Shown in pieces: positions 1 through 5,509 of a stretch of 9,131 nt of DNA; the stretch's first letter is position 1; every line of letters starts with the position of its first letter. Location of the stretch: positions 1 through 9,131 of the forward strand of contig JBGOUY010000176.1 of assembly GCA_041477795.1 (NCBI GenBank), given 5' to 3'. The notes under the pieces were generated by a model, which was given only the letters and a program-made list of their open reading frames with translations, did not search any database and was not told where the DNA came from. This DNA is from DATFMP01 sp041477795. Its GTDB lineage: Bacteria; SAR324; JACQKK01. A program made the position numbers and the translations under genes.

Positions 1-280
1 CGCCCTCCACGGCCGTGATCAGCATCAGCCGGTCGCCCGGCCGCAGCGGCGTCGCCAGCCCCTGCAGGCGCCGCACGTCGTCCCGCCCGACGAAGGCCAC
101 GAGCTGGTCGTTGAACGCCCCCGCGCGCCAGACCAGCGGCGCCAGGGCCGGGTGGCGGGCCGTGAGGGCCGCCAGCGCTTCGCCCACCGTGCCCGCCTCC
201 ACCTCCACCACCTCCGCACCGCCGGCCAGCTCCGCCAGCACGTGCGCCAGCTCGATGCGCACCGTCACGGGGCGCTTCAC
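1..280 (-). CDS. MoaD/ThiS-family sulfur-carrier protein (3' end cut by window edge)
   Basis: Small ubiquitin-like sulfur carrier of the MoaD/ThiS type. In this family the C-terminal Gly-Gly is adenylated and thiocarboxylated, and then donates sulfur, for example for the dithiolene of molybdopterin. I read 93 complete codons, starting MKRPVTVRIELAHVLAEL and ending in a beta-grasp-like PGDRLMLITAVEG. The next codon begins with G at the window edge, which fits the expected terminal GG, but I cannot see the codon or the stop. The start is GTG, whose last two bases are shared with the TGA stop of the upstream AOR gene (GTGA, 4-bp overlap), implying translational coupling. Later in-frame GTG codons (residues 5 and 7) are alternatives. 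Being coupled to a tungstopterin enzyme points to cofactor sulfur supply for AOR (inference). ThiS-like or other sulfur-carrier roles cannot be excluded without the neighbouring genes. Confidence 0.8.
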   Translation of the reverse strand, partial: MKRPVTVRIELAHVLAELAGGAEVVEVEAGTVGEALAALTARHPALAPLVWRAGAFNDQLVAFVGRDDVRRLQGLATPLRPGDRLMLITAVEG

Positions 281-2103
281 GCCGAGAGCTGCTCCATTTC
301 CGGGCGGAAGACGGCCCATACGCGTTTCTTCAGCTCGCCGAAGAACTCGGGCGTGACGAAGCTGGGCACGCCGAGCTTCGGGTTGGGCGACTCGAAGACC
401 TGCGACGGCAACGTGTATTCGGCGTCCTGGTAGCCCTGGCGCTGCTCCAGCACCAGCCCGCGCAGGAAGGCGCGCCGCGTGGCGGCGAGCAGCTCCTCCT
501 GGCTCACCACCAGTCCCGTGGCCTCCTTGAGGGCGGTGAGCGCCATCTTGTGGTTCATGCCGGCGAACTTGCAGGTCCCCAGCAGGTCGTCGCGCACCTG
601 GTACAGGCCCTTCTTGGTGATGGCCTCCACCCAGTAGTCCATGGAGGTATCGCCCTGCAGGGCCAGCAGCATGAAGGTGCCCATGGACATGTGGCCGCCG
701 GCGATGGCCCAGGCGTAGCCGGGGTTGGTGTCCGGGATGTACGCCGGCAGCTCCAGCCCCTTGACGTGCATGGCGTAGCCCGGCTCGTGCAGCGACTCGC
801 TCAGGCGCCGCACGCCCCGGCCGATCTCCGGCAGCCGGCCGCGCCCGGTCTGGTCGACCAGCGCGCGGATCTTGGCGTACTGGCCGAAGGTGGCGCCGTT
901 GCAGAGCGGCTTGTCCGGGTGGCGGCCGTTGTAGTCCAGCACGTAGGCCACCGTGGTGCCCAGCGAGATGGAGTCCATGCCCAGGTTGTCCACCAGCCGG
1001 ATCACGTCGGCCACCTGGGCGCCGTCGTCCAGGCCGATGTTGGTGGAAAGCAGGTTCACCGGCTCGTAGTCGAACTTGGCGAGGAACTTGCCGGCCTTGC
1101 CCTGCGCGGTGCGCTCGTAGACGTTCTTGTGGCAGTTGATGCCGCAGCGCCAGCAGCTCTCCGCCTTGATGAAGAAGTGCTTCTCGATTTCCGGGCGCAT
1201 CATCTTGACCGGCTGATCGTCCCCGCGCGGGCGGAAGTTCAGCTCGGGCACCACGTGCACCTTGTGCAGCGGCTCGTAGTTGGACCAGGTGCCGCCCGTG
1301 CCGCCCTTGCCGGCCTCGCGGAACTTGGCCGAGCCGGGGCCGTTGGCGATGGCGCGGTTCAGGTCGCGCAGTTCGGGCGTGAGCTTGCCCAGCTTGTCCT
1401 TGGCCTGGGCCACGATGGCGAGCAGGTTCTTGTAGCCCATCACGCTGCCCATGCCCCCGCGCCCGGCAAAGCGGCACTTGTCGTCCTTGGACTTGAGCTG
1501 GTTGTCCGTGCTCATGGCGACGGCGGCCATGTAGCAGGTCTCGTAGGCCTCGCCGGCGGGGCCGATGGCGGAAAAGTGAGCGCCCGGGTACTCGGCGGCC
1601 AGGTGCATGATCTTCTCGTGCGTGTCCAGCCCGCGCAGGGCCTCGGCCGGCTTGAGCTCGGCGCGCGGGCCGTCCGGCCCCTCGCTCAGCACGGCATAGA
1701 CCGGCTTGGCGGAGCGGCCTTCGAAGATCACCTCGTCCAGGCCCGTCCACTTGAGCTTGCAGCCAAACGTGCCGCTGCCCGCGCTCCACATGGCTGCCGG
1801 CAGGCCCTTGCCGGAGACCTTGAGCGGGCTGTAGGCGGAGAAGTACGTGCGCAGGCCGGTCATCACGTCCGTGCCCGTCAGCAGCCCCGTGTTGACGATG
1901 AGCGGATTCTCGGGCGTGTACGCGGCCTTGATCTCGCGCCGGGCCAGCAGCTGGAAGCTGCGCCCGAAGCCCCCCAGCACGTCCTCCAGGTTGGCGCAGG
2001 GCACCTCCTCGATGCGGGCCGTGCCGCGGGCCAGGTCGATCGTGCAACGCCGGTACAGGACGTCGGCCGGCTGGGGCGTGGGCAATCCGTTCACGATGCG
2101 CAT
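277..2103 (-). CDS. Aldehyde:ferredoxin oxidoreductase (tungsten AOR family)
   Basis: A 608-residue protein, the normal length for AOR-family enzymes. These oxidise aldehydes to carboxylic acids, or reverse this, with ferredoxin, using a tungsten bis-pyranopterin and one [4Fe-4S] cluster in the cytoplasm. The N-terminal domain spans about residues 1-210. The hinge motif GRGGMGSVMGYKN is at 214-226. Cluster ligands are C317, C320 and C324 (C-x2-C-x3-C in CWRCGINCHKN) with the distant C511 in GTCKFAG. FDYEPVN (344-350) places E347 where the family has a catalytic Glu, and H471 in GGHMSMGT may match the catalytic His; both assignments are by motif. ATG at 2103 is chosen because AGGAG lies 7 nt upstream and the protein then starts like the family. 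An open frame continues upstream to 2400 but overlaps the divergent HIT gene. It is coupled to the MoaD-like gene by a 4-bp overlap. The substrate is not predictable. Confidence 0.95.
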   Translation of the reverse strand: MRIVNGLPTPQPADVLYRRCTIDLARGTARIEEVPCANLEDVLGGFGRSFQLLARREIKAAYTPENPLIVNTGLLTGTDVMTGLRTYFSAYSPLKVSGKGLPAAMWSAGSGTFGCKLKWTGLDEVIFEGRSAKPVYAVLSEGPDGPRAELKPAEALRGLDTHEKIMHLAAEYPGAHFSAIGPAGEAYETCYMAAVAMSTDNQLKSKDDKCRFAGRGGMGSVMGYKNLLAIVAQAKDKLGKLTPELRDLNRAIANGPGSAKFREAGKGGTGGTWSNYEPLHKVHVVPELNFRPRGDDQPVKMMRPEIEKHFFIKAESCWRCGINCHKNVYERTAQGKAGKFLAKFDYEPVNLLSTNIGLDDGAQVADVIRLVDNLGMDSISLGTTVAYVLDYNGRHPDKPLCNGATFGQYAKIRALVDQTGRGRLPEIGRGVRRLSESLHEPGYAMHVKGLELPAYIPDTNPGYAWAIAGGHMSMGTFMLLALQGDTSMDYWVEAITKKGLYQVRDDLLGTCKFAGMNHKMALTALKEATGLVVSQEELLAATRRAFLRGLVLEQRQGYQDAEYTLPSQVFESPNPKLGVPSFVTPEFFGELKKRVWAVFRPEMEQLSA

Positions 2104-2262
2104 GCGGGGGCTCCTGTTCGCTCGGTGGCTCGGCTTCGGAGGGCCGCGGTCGGGCTGCGGTCGGTGGCGGCGCCGGGCTGCGTACGGCCTGAACACGGGG
2201 CCGGCGCAGTGCCGGCGCGAGGCGCTCCGGAAGCACGAGGGGTTCTGCTGCCAGGGAATCCC

Positions 2263-2275
2263 ATCGCGGCGCGAT
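2263..2275. promoter_or_regulatory. 13-bp palindrome upstream of AOR, ATCGC-N3-GCGAT class
   Basis: Perfect dyad ATCGCG-G-CGCGAT, 160 bp upstream of the AOR start codon and 100 bp upstream of the HIT start. The same ATCGC-N3-GCGAT form occurs upstream of the GYD gene at 3506-3518. This could be an operator for a dimeric regulator. It could also be chance in GC-rich DNA. Confidence 0.35.
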
Positions 2276-2293
2276 TTGCAACGCGACGCGCCG

Positions 2294-2315
2294 GGTTTGC
2301 CCGCCGCGGCAAACC
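2294..2315. promoter_or_regulatory. 8-bp inverted repeat GGTTTGCC / GGCAAACC near HIT promoter
   Basis: Perfect 8-bp arms GGTTTGCC (2294-2301) and GGCAAACC (2308-2315) are separated by 6 bp. The right arm ends 59 bp before the HIT start codon and the left arm overlaps the weak candidate -35 element. This position is what an operator at the HIT promoter would need. An RNA hairpin in a leader is the alternative. There is no T-tract, so it is not a terminator. Confidence 0.4.
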
Positions 2316-2374
2316 TGCTATGGGGTGCGGGTGTGCCGCAGCAAGGCGCTCCGCCCTTCCATCCCCGCCGCGCC

Positions 2375-2800
2375 ATGGCCTCCCTCTTCACGCGCATCAT
2401 CCGCCGCGAGCTGCCGGCCTACATCGTCTACGAGGACGAGCACGCCATCGCCTTCCTGGACCTCCATCCCAAGGCCGAAGGGCACACGCTGGTGGTGCCC
2501 AAGCACGAGGTGGCGGCCTTCCACGAGTTGCCGCCCGCAGCCGCCGCGCGGCTGGGCACGGCCCTGCGCACGGTGGCCGGCGCAGTGACGCGGGCAATGG
2601 GCACGCCGCACTACAACCTCGCCCTCAACAACGGGGCGGCGGCGGGGCAGGTCGTGTTCCACGTGCACTTCCACATCCTGCCGCGTCAGCCCGGCGCCGG
2701 GTATCCGCGCGTGCCGCTGAGCCTGCCGCCCGCGCGCATGGAGGCCATCGCCGCGGCCATCCGCGCGGCCGTGGCCGAGGGCGAGCCGCTGTCCGGATAG
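2375..2800 (+). CDS. HIT-family nucleotide hydrolase/transferase (Hint-like)
   Basis: A 141-residue histidine-triad protein. Hint-branch members hydrolyse nucleoside phosphoramidates or aminoacyl-AMP in the cytoplasm. The signature HVHFHILPR carries H96, H98 and H100, with H98 expected to be the nucleophile. Upstream, NLALNNGAAAGQ (about 82-93) is the usual nucleotide-pocket Asn/Gly/Gln stretch. The start FTRIIRRELPAYIVYEDE and the motif DLHPKAEGHTLVVPK (about 29-43) are typical of the family. Length is typical. ATG at 2375 is chosen because family homology begins there; the open frame extends far upstream, across the start of AOR, and no clear ribosome binding site is visible. The gene is divergent from AOR and convergent with the GYD gene. 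Nothing ties it functionally to the ferredoxin enzymes, so it is probably a housekeeping neighbour. The exact substrate is unknown. Confidence 0.93.
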   Translation: MASLFTRIIRRELPAYIVYEDEHAIAFLDLHPKAEGHTLVVPKHEVAAFHELPPAAAARLGTALRTVAGAVTRAMGTPHYNLALNNGAAAGQVVFHVHFHILPRQPGAGYPRVPLSLPPARMEAIAAAIRAAVAEGEPLSG

Positions 2801-2830
2801 CGGGCCCGCGGCGTTACGACGCGGCCCAGT

Positions 2831-2846
2831 GGCTTCGTTTGGAAAT
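2831..2846. repeat. 16-bp direct repeat, copy 1
   Basis: GGCTTCGTTTGGAAAT, identical to 2914-2929 and offset by 83 bp. Some similarity extends beyond the core: read on the minus strand both copies are followed by a three-base mismatch and then GGGC. CCACGCCGC directly follows copy 1 and recurs about 15 bp after copy 2. A perfect 16-mer is unlikely by chance in 9 kb. Confidence 0.75.
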
Positions 2847-2913
2847 CCACGCCGCCTCCGCAGGGGCACTCGCCTGGGCGCCCTGCCCGGTGCGCTGGTC
2901 GGCCCCGCCCATC

Positions 2914-2929
2914 GGCTTCGTTTGGAAAT
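2914..2929. repeat. 16-bp direct repeat, copy 2
   Basis: Second exact copy of GGCTTCGTTTGGAAAT. It is followed by TTCACTGTACCCCG before the shared CCACGCCGC, as if one copy had gained or lost about 14-15 bp. A partial inverted copy, AACGAAGCC, lies at 3128-3136. Function is unknown; a small dispersed or duplicated element is possible. Confidence 0.75.
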
Positions 2930-3027
2930 TTCACTGTACCCCGCCACGCCGCTCCCCGGGCGGCTCTGCGACCTCCCCACTATACCACGAACAGCCGCTC
3001 GGCGCAGCAGGCAAGTTGGGACATGGC

Positions 3028-3066
3028 CGGCCCATTCCCGCCCCTCGCGGGGAGTGGGGTGGGCCG
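3028..3066. terminator. Large imperfect hairpin, possible bidirectional terminator
   Basis: Outer arms CGGCCCA (3028-3034) and TGGGCCG (3060-3066) enclose inner arms CCCC (3041-3044) and GGGG (3049-3052) around a TCGC loop, with some pairing between (3037-3038 with 3056-3057). It lies 228 bp past the HIT stop and about 95 bp past the GYD stop in that gene's direction. There is no T-tract on either strand, so intrinsic termination is uncertain. Confidence 0.4.
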
Positions 3067-3089
3067 CCGTCCCCGGTCGCAGGGCGGCG

Positions 3090-3126
3090 GAGCGGAAGAG
3101 AGCGGCGGCGCCTCTCCCCTCCGCTC
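3090..3126. terminator. GC-rich hairpin downstream of GYD gene
   Basis: Arms GAGCGGA (3090-3096) and TCCGCTC (3120-3126) continue, after a small asymmetric bulge, with GAGAG (3098-3102) and CTCTC (3112-3116) around a 9-nt loop. It starts 34 bp past the GYD stop, a plausible place to end that transcript. The lack of a U-run makes an intrinsic terminator unproven. Confidence 0.4.
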
Positions 3127-3159
3127 GAACGAAGCCTGCCCGGAATGACCCGGGGCTTG

Positions 3160-3453
3160 CTAGGGCAGCCCGGCGACGATGCTCTTGTACTCGGCTTCCG
3201 TGAAGAGCCGCAGGGTTTCCGTGCTCACGTTGCCGCCGCTCGAAGTGGCCAGGATGATCTTGGCCAGCGTGGCATCGTCGGGCGCGTCGACGTGCACCAC
3301 CAGGTCGTAGCGGCCCATGGCGAGGTGGAAGCTCTTCATCTCGGCGCCCATCTTCCTGCACAGCGCCCGGAAGGCTTCCACGCGGCCCGGGGACTCCTTG
3401 ATGTTCTTGACGCCCTGCGCGGTGTACTTCGCGAGGATGGCGTAGCTGGCCAT
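3160..3453 (-). CDS. GYD-domain protein (function unknown)
   Basis: A 97-residue protein matching the GYD family throughout. It has the usual opening MASYAILAKYTAQGVKNIKE, the arginine-containing helix PGRVEAFRALCRKMG (about 25-39), the naming signature GRYDLVVHVDAPDD (about 49-62), and the family ending GNVSTETLRLFTEAEYKSI. The family is predicted to have a small alpha/beta ferredoxin-like fold and usually occurs as a stand-alone domain; its biochemical role is not established. No signal peptide, membrane segment or metal-binding cluster is seen, so it is probably cytoplasmic. ATG at 3453 is fixed by the ribosome binding site GGAGGA six bases upstream; an open frame continues further upstream without family similarity. 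It follows the PFOR operon on the same strand after 270 bp that contain a hairpin and a palindrome, so it probably has its own promoter. A regulatory role is only a guess. Confidence 0.9.
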   Translation of the reverse strand: MASYAILAKYTAQGVKNIKESPGRVEAFRALCRKMGAEMKSFHLAMGRYDLVVHVDAPDDATLAKIILATSSGGNVSTETLRLFTEAEYKSIVAGLP

Positions 3454-3502
3454 GGCGATTCCTCCACTGGGATGCTGGGGCGGCGCCGGCAGGCCGGGAA
3501 CG

Positions 3503-3521
3503 CGGATCGCGCGGCGATCCG
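3503..3521. promoter_or_regulatory. 19-bp palindrome upstream of GYD gene
   Basis: CGGATCGC-GCG-GCGATCCG has perfect 8-bp arms and begins 50 bp upstream of the GYD start codon. It is flanked by direct repeats GAACGCG (3498-3504 and 3522-3528). Its core, ATCGC-N3-GCGAT, matches the palindrome at 2263-2275 upstream of AOR. The position suits an operator. No regulator gene is in the window. Confidence 0.45.
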
Positions 3522-3668
3522 GAACGCGTGCAGCGAACGTCTGCAAGAGCTGGAAGGAAGCGGCGAGCCCCCCAAGGCCCGTCGGATGCCCGCAGGCATG
3601 CCCCGCTTGCCGGATGATGACCCACCCTAGCACGCGGGGCACGGGAGGCAAGCGGTGGGCAAAGCCGG

Positions 3669-3713
3669 GACGGCGCTCGCGCCCGCCGCGCCGGTTGGAG
3701 CGGCGCTGCCGTC
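3669..3713 (-). terminator. Hairpin downstream of the PFOR operon
   Basis: Outer arms GACGGC (3669-3674) and GCCGTC (3708-3713) enclose a second stem GCGCCG (3688-3693) with CGGCGC (3701-3706) around a 7-nt loop. It begins about 10 bp past the stop of the PFOR second subunit, the expected place for an operon terminator. No clear U-run follows, so it could instead be an mRNA 3'-end stabiliser. Confidence 0.4.
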
Positions 3714-3723
3714 GCGGGATCGG

Positions 3724-5469
3724 CTACGCCTTGCCCGCGGCCTTCGCCGGGGCGGCCTTGGCCGCCGGAGCGCCGGGCGCGCCCTCGCCGGCCAGCTCCT
3801 GCAGCAGGTGCCAGTTGGCCAGGCGATCCTGCTGGGCCGCCAGCAGGGCTGGCGAGGGCGTGCCGTCGGCGGCAAACTGCTTGGCGAAGCGGCCCTCCGT
3901 GCGCGCGAACTCCACGAACGTGTAGAGGCCCTTGGTCTTGGCATCCGGCGCCCAGTCCTCCGCCGCACCGGGATTGCCGCGCAGGCTGATGCGCTCGCGC
4001 AGCCGCTCGCCCTTGCGCGGGTCGTGTACGAACAGCGGGAAGGCGCGGCTCATCACGGCGCGGCGCGCCTGAAGCTGCGAGAGGTCGTCCGCCACGCCGT
4101 GCTCCGGCTGGCAGGTCGTGTACACGTTCACCACCGCCGGGCCGGGGTAGGCATTGGCGTCCTTGATGGCCTGGTAGAAGTGCGGGATGTAGGCCGTGCT
4201 GGTCTGCGCCACGTACACGTCCGGGTGCATCAGGGCGATGTTGGAAAGCTCCTTGCGCCGCTCCACCTTGCCCGGGATGGCGCTGCCGTGGGGCGCCATC
4301 TTGGCCGCCGCGCCGGTGGGCGTGGCGGTGCTGGCCTGGCCGCCGGTGTTGGAATAGACCTGGGTGTCCAGCACGAGCACCTTGATGTCCATGCCCGAGG
4401 CCAGCAGGCGGCTGAGCGCCTGGAAGCCGATGTCGTACATGGCGCCGTCTCCGCCGAATACCCAGAGGCGCTTGTGGCCCCAGCCGATTTGCTCCCAGCG
4501 GGTGCGCACGCCCATGGCCACGGTGGGGGCGTTCTCGAAGAGCGAGTTAGTCCACGTCACGCGGAACGGGTTGTGCGGATAGGTGGAGCCGTAGACCGTG
4601 TTGCAGCCGGTGGCCGCGACGATGCCGATGTCCTCCTTGGGATACTCCTCGCCCGTGGCGGCCAGCATCATGCGGATCGCCGTGGCCTCCCCGCAGCCCG
4701 CGCAGGAGCCGGCGCCGCCCACGTAGAGCAGGGCGCGCTCGTCCTTGAGCATGGTGTCCACGGGCAGCCCGCGGGCGAGGAAGCGCGCGGGCGTCTCGGG
4801 CAGGGCCTGCAGGTGCTGCGTGCGCGCGCGGTAGCGCTCCACCAGCGGCTCGGCCTTGCCGACCATCTCCAGCGCGGCGTGGCTGCCGCACACCTCCACG
4901 CACTCCCCGCAGCCCTTGCACTTGGTCGGGTCCACGTAGATGGCGAAGCGCCCGCCCACCTCGCCCTTCTTGACGTAGACGGCGTGGAACTTGGTCGTGT
5001 CCACCCACTGCGCCAGGAAGTCCGCGCGCTCCTCGGCGTCGGCAATGGTCTCCGCGTGCGCTGCCACGGCGGGCGCCTCGGCCACCTTGCCCAGGATCGC
5101 CGTGTCCGGGCAGGCGGTCACGCACTCCATGCAGGCCACGCAATTGGCGGCGATGAAGTGCGGCAGCTCGGGCGAGACGTGCGAGAAGTCGCGGAAGACG
5201 CCCGTGCCCGGCGGCACCAGCGAGCGCGCGATGCCCACGTCCGCCGGCAGCGCAGCGCCCTTGCCGCCGGAATAGGCGCCGATGACCTGGGAGTTGAACT
5301 GCTCCACGTAGCCGTCCAGGTCCATCTCGAAGGCCGTGAAGGCCCAGTGCGGGCCGTGGGACTCCAGGTCCTCGTGGGCCTCCTTCGTCAGCGGGCCCTC
5401 CCCGGAGCTGGAGGGACGGCGGGAGGTGACGTGGGAGACGACGGTGCGGTCCTCTTCTCGGTATGCCAT
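3724..5469 (-). CDS. Pyruvate/2-oxoacid:ferredoxin oxidoreductase, ferredoxin + TPP (beta) subunit
   Basis: A 581-residue protein equal to the C-terminal half of a one-chain PFOR. It binds thiamine diphosphate and passes electrons from 2-oxoacid oxidation through iron-sulfur clusters to ferredoxin. Residues 1-105 resemble the linker before the ferredoxin domain. Two [4Fe-4S] motifs follow: C110/C113/C116/C120 and C184/C187/C190/C194. The catalytic domain (about 245-490) has proximal-cluster ligands C256, C259 (CAGCGE), C289 and C453, and the TPP/Mg2+ motif GDGAMYDIGF (340-349) with YSNTGGQ (372-378). Every expected ligand is present, so it should be active. The last 20 or so residues are an Ala/Pro/Lys-rich tail, unusual for the family. 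The ATG has GAGG six bases upstream. It lies 40 bp after the first-subunit gene, in one operon. Pyruvate is likely, but another 2-oxoacid is possible. Confidence 0.95.
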   Translation of the reverse strand: MAYREEDRTVVSHVTSRRPSSSGEGPLTKEAHEDLESHGPHWAFTAFEMDLDGYVEQFNSQVIGAYSGGKGAALPADVGIARSLVPPGTGVFRDFSHVSPELPHFIAANCVACMECVTACPDTAILGKVAEAPAVAAHAETIADAEERADFLAQWVDTTKFHAVYVKKGEVGGRFAIYVDPTKCKGCGECVEVCGSHAALEMVGKAEPLVERYRARTQHLQALPETPARFLARGLPVDTMLKDERALLYVGGAGSCAGCGEATAIRMMLAATGEEYPKEDIGIVAATGCNTVYGSTYPHNPFRVTWTNSLFENAPTVAMGVRTRWEQIGWGHKRLWVFGGDGAMYDIGFQALSRLLASGMDIKVLVLDTQVYSNTGGQASTATPTGAAAKMAPHGSAIPGKVERRKELSNIALMHPDVYVAQTSTAYIPHFYQAIKDANAYPGPAVVNVYTTCQPEHGVADDLSQLQARRAVMSRAFPLFVHDPRKGERLRERISLRGNPGAAEDWAPDAKTKGLYTFVEFARTEGRFAKQFAADGTPSPALLAAQQDRLANWHLLQELAGEGAPGAPAAKAAPAKAAGKA

Positions 5470-5509
5470 CGCTAGCCTCGCTGCAGGGCGCGTGACCGGG
5501 GCGCCGGGC

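Larger units (their letters stand above)
2104..2374. promoter_or_regulatory. Divergent promoter region between AOR and HIT genes
   Basis: This 271-bp stretch must hold the promoters of AOR (leftward) and the HIT gene (rightward). A strong ribosome binding site for AOR, AGGAG, is at 2111-2115. No convincing ribosome binding site precedes the HIT start. A weak candidate HIT promoter is TTTGCC (2296-2301), a 17-bp gap, then TATGGG (2319-2324); its first hexamer lies in the left arm of an inverted repeat. Two inverted repeats are listed separately. Short tandem duplications also occur: GCGGTCGG twice around 2146-2164, and GCCGGCGC twice around 2200-2219. No FNR-type box is visible here. Confidence 0.55.
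2801..3159. other. Non-coding region between convergent HIT and GYD genes
   Basis: This 359-bp stretch separates the 3' ends of two converging genes, so no promoter is needed. It holds two copies of a 16-bp direct repeat (2831-2846, 2914-2929) and two large imperfect hairpins (3028-3066, 3090-3126). It also holds a small inverted repeat, CCCGG/CCGGG (3139-3143 and 3150-3154), just past the GYD stop. Open frames crossing it lack family features and initiation signals. I see no convincing gene, tRNA or mobile element. Confidence 0.7.
3454..3723 (-). promoter_or_regulatory. Upstream region of GYD gene
   Basis: This 270-bp gap between the PFOR second-subunit stop and the GYD start holds a hairpin near the PFOR end (3669-3713), a small inverted repeat ATGCC/GGCAT (3586-3590 and 3595-3599), and a near-perfect palindrome close to the GYD start (3503-3521). 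The GYD ribosome binding site GGAGGA is at 3460-3465. I find no convincing -35/-10 pair and no FNR-type box. Confidence 0.5.

Noticed and set aside
1847..2374. N-terminal extension of the HIT gene
   Set aside because: It would run antisense over the start of AOR. HIT similarity begins only at 2375.
2104..2400. N-terminal extension of AOR to 2400
   Set aside because: The extension is Arg/Pro-rich and unlike the family, it overlaps the HIT start, and a strong ribosome binding site fixes the start at 2103.
2318..3625. A 435-codon minus-strand open frame over the HIT and GYD genes
   Set aside because: It is Arg/Gly-rich with no domain, and conflicts with two recognisable genes.
550..3630. A 1026-codon plus-strand open frame
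   Set aside because: It runs antisense to AOR and out of frame across the HIT gene and non-coding gap, with His/Val/Gly/Ala-rich composition and no family motif. This is the usual shadow frame of GC-rich DNA.
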